Program-made: the position numbers and the translations under genes
Shown here: piece by piece, positions 57,867 through 64,000 of the stretch
How positions within the stretch are numbered: position 1 is the first letter of the stretch
Layout of the letters: the number at the start of each line of letters is the position of its first letter
Notes under the pieces: model-generated
The model's database searches: none
What the model was told of the DNA's origin: nothing
The model's input: the letters and a program-made list of their open reading frames with translations, nothing else
From: Cymodocea nodosa
Lineage: Eukaryota; Streptophyta; Magnoliopsida; Alismatales; Cymodoceaceae
NCBI GenBank assembly: GCA_036874045.1
Contig: CM072344.1
Span: 10,822,501-10,886,500 of the forward strand
Length of the DNA: 64,000 nt
Reading direction: 5' to 3'

Positions 57867-59658
57867 ACTGTGATTTTGTGCATTTAATGTTGTATGAATT
57901 CTGCATTTATTTTTAGAAAAAAGAGAGAAAAGGAAGAAAAATTTTAGTTTTAGTTTTATTTTATAAGAAAAGAAAAAAAACAAAATATCAATCCAGTTTG
58001 TTGGTATCTATTCTTGGAAACCAACTAGCTTGCTTGTGAGCCACCGAAGGCATAGAAGCCTAAGTTCCACACAAGACACTGATTTAACAAGTATGTTTTG
58101 TTGTTAAATGTTATTTTATTATATATTCTACTTTTATTTGTGAATGAAAAGTTTTTCAGAATCAAAAATTGGAAGATATTGAAGGAGATACAAAAGGACA
58201 AGGTATGTAATTGATTACTTATCCTGAATTTATAGTTAAACTCAATTTGTTGAGTTAGGTGCTAAGTCAACGAAACAATATTTATGCTTGCTACATTTAC
58301 TGTATTTATTGTAAAATCTTTTACATTGAGGACAATGCAAAATGTAGGTATGGGGGGGAGGTAATTAAAGTAGCAGCCATATAATTTTGTTAATTAAAGG
58401 AATTAGAATGGTACTACAAAAGTTCTATGGAAATTAAAATTTTTTTTAATAAATTTGCTGTAACTATTTGATAATTGAAACTGTAAAATTTTTAAGAACT
58501 ATAACTGCTTGAATATTATATAAGATGCTATAAAATTTTACTATTCATACAAATCTAGATATAGTATCTTATGTTTTTGTTGAATTTTATGACTTTAATA
58601 GTTTCACGATTTTAAAAAGAAATCAGAATGCTTAACTGAAACTCAGTAAATTATCTAAAATCCTGAAAGAGTTGAAATGTTGATTTTTGGATTAAATGAA
58701 GTACATATGATCAAGGATACATTTAATTTGATTGATTAAACTTGTAGAATGATTTATGTGTAAATCTTATTAAACTACAGAAAAAGTATGAGCTTATTGA
58801 TATGGATTCATATTTTCAGTAAATAAAAGAAGTAGGACTATATGAGATTTGTGTTTTATTGCATCTATATTAATGAAATACGTACATATACTTTGTTGAA
58901 AAGAAAAAAAAAGAAAAAAAAAGAAGAGAAAAGCTTTTAGAGTTTATTGACTTGTTTGATCACGAGCCTTTTGTACTTGAGCAAATAGGTATGTAAGGAT
59001 TGTTGACCTGAAAAGACTCTTTAAATCTAGCAACCTAAGATCCTAATCAAATCTGGGATTGTTGACTTAAAGCTCGATACATGGGTACACTAGAAAGCTC
59101 TTGTATGATTCAAGCTTGTCAAATTAACTTTTAAATTACAAATATGCATATACTGTTTTGAAAAGATGCAAGTATTTTGTGAAATACAGATATCTTTTGA
59201 ATCGAGTATATTTTCTGTTATCTAAAATTGCTGAAGTATGAATCTAGAATAGACTTTTGAAGTTGTTTATTTGAGATACAATTCTTTATTCTACTTGTCT
59301 TAATCATATTGAATTGGATTGTGTTTTGATTCGTATGTAGTTGAAATTTATTCTGAAAATCATATTGGAAAAGTCAAGATGAAAGATGCTGAAAAGAAGA
59401 AAAATGATAATATAATTAACACCTATGTGATGCTGATATTTTTGTATGTAATTTACATATATTCTAAATATATTTGTAGTTGAAGAGGAGAAAATAAAGT
59501 TAAAATAGATTACTGAGACATACAGAATATTTATATAGTAATCTAATTTATTATTCTGAAGAAAAACGAAGTGAAGAATTAATTCTAGCACTTTAGAAAG
59601 ACCAACTAGTTAGATCTTAGTTTGCTAAAGGACTAGCAAAATTTAAGTATGGGGGAAG
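57867..59658 (+). other. 3' region of gypsy A with copia-like block and two polypurine tracts
   Basis: Non-coding. In order: the CTTGCTTGTGAGCCACC block (about 58030), the 43-base exon-like stretch (58160-58202), TTGAGGACAATG (58326-58337) and purine tract TATGGGGGGGAG (58349-58360), a block of about 0.85 kb homologous to the copia spacer (about 58690-59560), and the terminal tract GTATGGGGGAAG (about 59647-59658) directly before the LTR. Confidence 0.75.
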
Positions 59659-61638
59659 TGTTTAGAATGAAAAAGTGCATAATATTAACGGTTAAATGAT
59701 GGGTAATTGCATAATATTTAGCTTATCATATGAGAATTAAGCCATTATGTTATAATTGCACTATTATAAGCTTTAATGAAAGAATCTACATAATTTCAAG
59801 GAATTAATGTTAATTTAGTACATTTCTGAATTGTCAGTAAATTTTAGGCTGTAAAATTCTTATGTATCCGAACTTTCTGTTATTTCGGAGAGTTATACTA
59901 CATGTACCAAATAGTATGTTTTAAAAGAATATTTTATTATTTCCTAGAAGGCACGTGTTGAAACCTTAATGCATGACTTAAGTGGATTTTCGTTAAGTTA
60001 TCTATTAACTATCTGAAATGCATCTAGGCATCGGATAGTTAGGTTCTTAAATGTCCGAAATATCTGAATTTGTTAAGTTAGAATTATGCTCGTGTTGAAT
60101 TTAAATGCTTTAGTAGATCATGTGAGATGCACATATTTAACTCATTAAGTTAGCATAACTGTACGCATTGAGTTACATGAATACACACTAAGGTAACGCA
60201 TTATGTTAGCAGCTTATTTCTTTATTGCACGTGTTTTATAGTTAAATCAACGAAGTAAGTTCGTTGAGTTATCTGTAATTCCACAGACCATTTATTTTCT
60301 AATATGCCACTATAGCGGTTACAGAAACAAGACATTCGAAGGAAAACCACGATTGCACATATCACACAGGAATTCACTCGTGGAAGGAAGAACAAATCCC
60401 CATCATTGATATGAATGAAGGAAATCAAACTGATCATCTAAGTAGAAGCAGTTACTACTAAGAAATATAAAAGAAAAGGAGAAAAGATGAAGAAAGTGTG
60501 TGTGTAGAGGTGGAGGACCGCGCTAATTATAGGAAGTGTCAGAAGTTCCCTGAAGCTCCACACCACCATCACCATAATTACCAACCATCGGAGGTCTGTG
60601 AGTATACTTTCCTGATGTTAGGTCGATTCTGAGCCGAACACAGTGCCTAACAACCACTGTGAGGAGTGATCGCGTCGCTGGAAGGGAAGCCATTTTCACC
60701 AAGCACCGACTCATATCTCAAGAGATCATAAAGCTTCTAGCCTTGGTTTCGGGTTGATGCCAATATGCTAAGGAGGAGATCATCTTGTAATTCTAAACTT
60801 GTGGTTCTATAGGGAGAGGAGACAGAATTGTAAGTGATTAAGTTTTTAGTGGTGTAATCGCGTTGCATGTAGTGACGGAAATATTTATTGTCGATAGAGA
60901 TTTTTACACTTCACCATTCACCCATTTTCATGAACATATCAAAACAAAAATACCAAAAACCACAACTTATCTGTGTTTACATTTAGTATTTAAGTGTTGT
61001 ATTGTTTGTTTTGTATCGTGATTAATGTTATCATTGTTAGTAATGTGAATGTTTTATGTTTGTTTGATTTAGAAAATAGAAAATAGTTTTACATTTTACT
61101 AAAATTGATTCGTTCTAGATACTTAAAGATTTTAAGGGTTACTGTCTAAAATATCTGAATGTTAGTGTTGCTTAATGATAAATCTAATATTAACTAGCAT
61201 TAAAGAGCTTAATTGATGTTATTTACAATCTGTGGAACCGCCCAATGGTTGGCCAGATTCCTCTGTAAATAGCAATATTTAACTGGAAAGATAGGTTCGT
61301 GGAATTAACTTAAGTCCACAAGGTTAGTCCATTGAGTTAGCCATAACTCCACGAACTTAGTCCGTTGTGTTAACTATAACTCAACGGAGTGCTTAACTGA
61401 ACACATAAACTCTAATATAAAAATCAAGATAGTACACAATTCTTACTTAATCTCTATGGGATCGACCTGTACTTGCACATAAATATAATTTACACTGTGC
61501 ACTTGCAATTAAAATACAAATTGGAATTAATATCTAATTTGTGTGAAAGGTTGTTAGTTTACTTCTAAAAGTAATTATTGATATAAGCATAAAGACAAAG
61601 TAAACAAGTTGTTTGATTTAATCTTTCACAACCAAACA
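59659..61638 (+). repeat. 3' LTR of gypsy element A
   Basis: 1980 bp, same length as the 5' LTR, from TGTTTAGAATG to CCAAACA, followed by target duplication CATGA. Motif arrays at about 60075-60300 and 61295-61395; TATAAAAG near 60466-60473. Confidence 0.95.
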
Positions 61639-62690
61639 CATGACACCAAATTATTTCCCAATAATTGACATGTACCACTAGTACTTTTTCTAACTTAGAT
61701 CTTACGTAATCAGCATCAGTATATCCTATAAGATCTATTGAACTATCCTTAGAATAATATAGTCCGAAATTTTTTGTTCCTTGTATATATCTAAATATTC
61801 TTTTAACATCAATTGAGTGTGATTCTTTAGGATTAGATTGAAATCTAGCACAAGCACACACAACAAACATAATATTAGGTCTACTAGCTATCAAATAAAG
61901 TAAAGAACCAATCATACTTTTGTATTTTCTTAGATCTATTGATTTTCCTATGTCATCAGTATCTAACTTTAAAGAAGTACTCATAGGAGTTCCTCGAATC
62001 ATTGTATCACTAAAATTAAATTTCTTAAGCATTTCATCTACATATTTTTCTTGATTTAAAAATATACTTTTATCCATTTGCTTAATTTGAAGTCCTAGAA
62101 AATATGAAAGTTCTCCTATCATACTCATTTCAAACTGACTAGTCATCTCTTCAGAAAATATTTTATCAATTTATCAGAAGTTGCTCTAAAGATTATATCA
62201 TATACATATATTTGAACAGCAATCTGATCTTTATCATCTCTCTTGATAAATAGAGTATGGTCTACTTTTCCCATAATATAACATTGTTCTATTAGAAAAG
62301 TAGATAATCTTTTATACCACGATCTAGGTGTTTGCTTCAAACCATATAAGGCTTCAAACCATATAAGGCTTTAAACCTTGTTTCTTATAACTTAACCAGT
62401 CTCCTTAGTTTTGTTTCTAAAGATCCACTTTGTACCTATTATGGACTGATGTTCTGGTGGAGAGACTAATTCCCAAACATCATTTCTGATGAATTGATTT
62501 AGTTCTTCTTACATTGCCACTATCCAATTTTCATTAGATAATGCTTCTTCTATATTCCTTGGTTCCACCATAGAAACAAACATACACATACTACTTAAAT
62601 TTACTGAAGCTCTAGTTTTAACTCCCTCATTAATATTGCCAATAACTTGAGTGATGGGATGTTATGAAGAATAACACTAATTTCTCTGAT
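61639..62690 (-). pseudogene. Reverse transcriptase of copia element E
   Basis: [75 protein letters not shown] and YTDADYV. The catalytic region lies near 62195-62225. Homologous to M 1082-2490. Confidence 0.9.
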
Positions 62691-63540
62691 TTTCCTCAAT
62701 ATTCTCATCAACATCAAGAGGTACATCACTTTCATCATTAGTTTGATCATTTAAGTTCATATTTTTGATTTTCTCAGATAAATCTTCAATCTCTCTATTA
62801 ATCTCTAATTCTTTTGGGAAATTAATCATATCATCATTATCAGCTTTAGATTGAGATTCTCTAAAAGAATTTTCATTGAAGCTTATAGGGAGGGTTTCTT
62901 TAATAGTTCTAGAAGTCATGTTATATACTCTATAGCCTTTACTTCTAGTAGAGTAACCTACAAAAATTCCTTCATCTGTTTTGGCTTGAAATTTATCCCT
63001 TTTATCCTTAATATTAAGAATGAAACACTTGCAGCCAAATGGTTTCATATAGGAAATTTTTGGAACCCTATCAAACATAATTTCAGAAGGAGTTTTATTA
63101 ACAAGAGGTCTTAAGTGACTTCTGTTAATAATATAACAAGTTGTATTTACTACTTCAACCCAAAGATTTTTAGGTAAATTATGTTCATTTAACATAGTTC
63201 TAGCCATTTCCTGAAGTGATCTATTCTTTTTCTCAACAACACCATTTTGAGATGGTGCTCTTGGAAAAGAAAAATCTATGATCAATGCAATGATCTTTAC
63301 AGTAATTATCCATTTGATCATTATCAAATTCAGTACCATGATCACTCCTAAGCTTTTGAATAGGGACACTTTGTTCATTTTGAACAAGATTGCAAAACAT
63401 TTTAAACTTTTCAAAAACTTCTATCTTAGATGCTAGAAAGTATACCCAAGTGTATCTAGAGAAGTCATCTACTAAAACAAATACATACCATTTACCACCA
63501 AGACTCATGATTCTTATTGGTCCAAATATATCCATATGTA
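62677..63540 (-). pseudogene. Integrase of copia element E
   Basis: MDIFGPIRIMSLGGKWYVFV, VDDFSRYTWVYFLASK, KLRSDHGTEFDNDQMDNYCK, APSQNGVVEKKNRSLQEMA, LRPLVNKTPSEIMFDRVPKI and GIFVGYSTRSKGYRVYN. Core and C-terminal domains of copia integrase. Confidence 0.92.
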
Positions 63541-63544
63541 TAAG

Positions 63545-64000
63545 TTCTAAGACTCTCTTGCTTGATATATCAGTTTTGGATTTAAAAGAGTTTTTATGAA
63601 GTTTACCTAACTAATATGCATCACACATAAAATCCTTTGAGTATTTAATCTTTGGTAAACCTCTCACTAAATGTTTTCTAGATAATTTATGCAATAATTT
63701 CATATTTATATGCTCGATCCTTCTATGCCATAGATATGCATCACTAGTTTCAGCTAGCAAACATAAATTTAAATCAACTACACTAGAAGATAAAGATAAA
63801 ATACATACAGAACCTTTTTCTTTGGCAATAAACTTAAGTTCATTTGTACTTTTATCAATAATTTTGCATACATCATCTTCAAATAATACATAATATCTAT
63901 TATTAGTTAGTTTTATAACACTCAACAAATTAAATCCTAGGTTTTCTACATATAGTACATTCGAAATAACACAAGTAAGAGTTATTTGAACATTGCCCAT
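63545..64000 (-). pseudogene. GAG-pre-integrase and protease end, copia element E
   Basis: LWHRRIEHINMKLLHKLSRK, RGLPKIKYSKDFMCD and VENLGFNLLSVIKLT: the pre-integrase domain and C-terminal protease part. Truncated only by the window edge. Confidence 0.88.

Larger units (their letters stand above)
23767..61638 (+). mobile_element. Athila/Tat-like gypsy element A with accessory ORF, displaced gag and F-box gene
   Basis: Bounded by two LTRs of 1980 bp each (23767-25746 and 59659-61638) and a perfect target duplication CATGA (23762-23766, 61639-61643). Order inside: primer site, zinc knuckle, protease, RT, RNase H, integrase, accessory ORF, Gag domain, F-box gene, long 3' region. It carries a solo LTR (34536-36071) and gypsy B (38190-57402). 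By hand the first 260 bp of its LTRs differ at about 16 sites (about 6%), so it is a few million years old. Structure whole, coding parts broken with a dozen or more breaks. Confidence 0.93.
61639..64000 (-). mobile_element. SIRE-like copia element E, pol part (continues past the window)
   Basis: Resumes the RNase H/RT of E cut at 23766. Minus strand order from left to right: RT (61639-62690), integrase (62677-63540), GAG-pre-integrase and protease (63545-64000). Same family as M. The protease and gag continue beyond 64000. Broken. Confidence 0.9.

Overview
This 64 kb window looks like plant (angiosperm) nuclear DNA made entirely of nested LTR retrotransposons. It is AT-rich. Every supportable coding stretch belongs to a Ty1-copia or Ty3-gypsy element, all visibly broken. 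I found no host housekeeping gene, tRNA, rRNA or CRISPR. The plant origin follows from the element families: SIRE/Maximus-like and Tork/Tnt1-like copia with initiator-tRNA-Met type primer sites, and an Athila/Tat-like gypsy with a tRNA-Asp type primer site. The species cannot be told.

Layout. The oldest layer is a minus-strand SIRE-like copia element, E (18589-23766 and 61639-64000, running off the right edge). A plus-strand relative, P (off the left edge to 18588), sits in E's 3' LTR. P is interrupted by a third, minus-strand relative, M (about 1067-8019), and by a Tork-like copia, C (11336-16830, target duplication GTAGA). E's RNase H region is split by a large gypsy element, A (23767-61638, target duplication CATGA). 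A carries an unrelated solo LTR (34536-36071, TGTAG) and a second copy of its own family, B (38190-57402, GTAAG), inserted in A's F-box region. B in turn holds two Tork-like copia remnants, F (43891-46954) and D (48667-51718, TATAT).

Unusual biology. Gypsy A and B share an order I do not recognise: LTR, primer site, zinc knuckle, protease, RT, RNase H, integrase, an accessory ORF, the main Gag domain, then an F-box plus F-box-associated gene. Gag therefore lies downstream of pol, in two pieces, and an apparent host-type ubiquitin-ligase adaptor gene rides along. The accessory ORF resembles the putative plant transposon protein family and is clearly homologous to the extra 3' ORF of the copia elements P and E. 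The two superfamilies also share a block of about 0.85 kb of non-coding sequence and part of their LTR U3. Arrays of short inverted motifs (TAACTCAACGRA facing TYCGTTGAGTTA) lie upstream of candidate TATA boxes in copia LTRs, gypsy LTRs, the accessory ORFs and the displaced gag. This suggests promoter-plus-gene modules exchanged between two retrotransposon superfamilies. Family names and functions come from reading the translations and from general knowledge, not from database searches.
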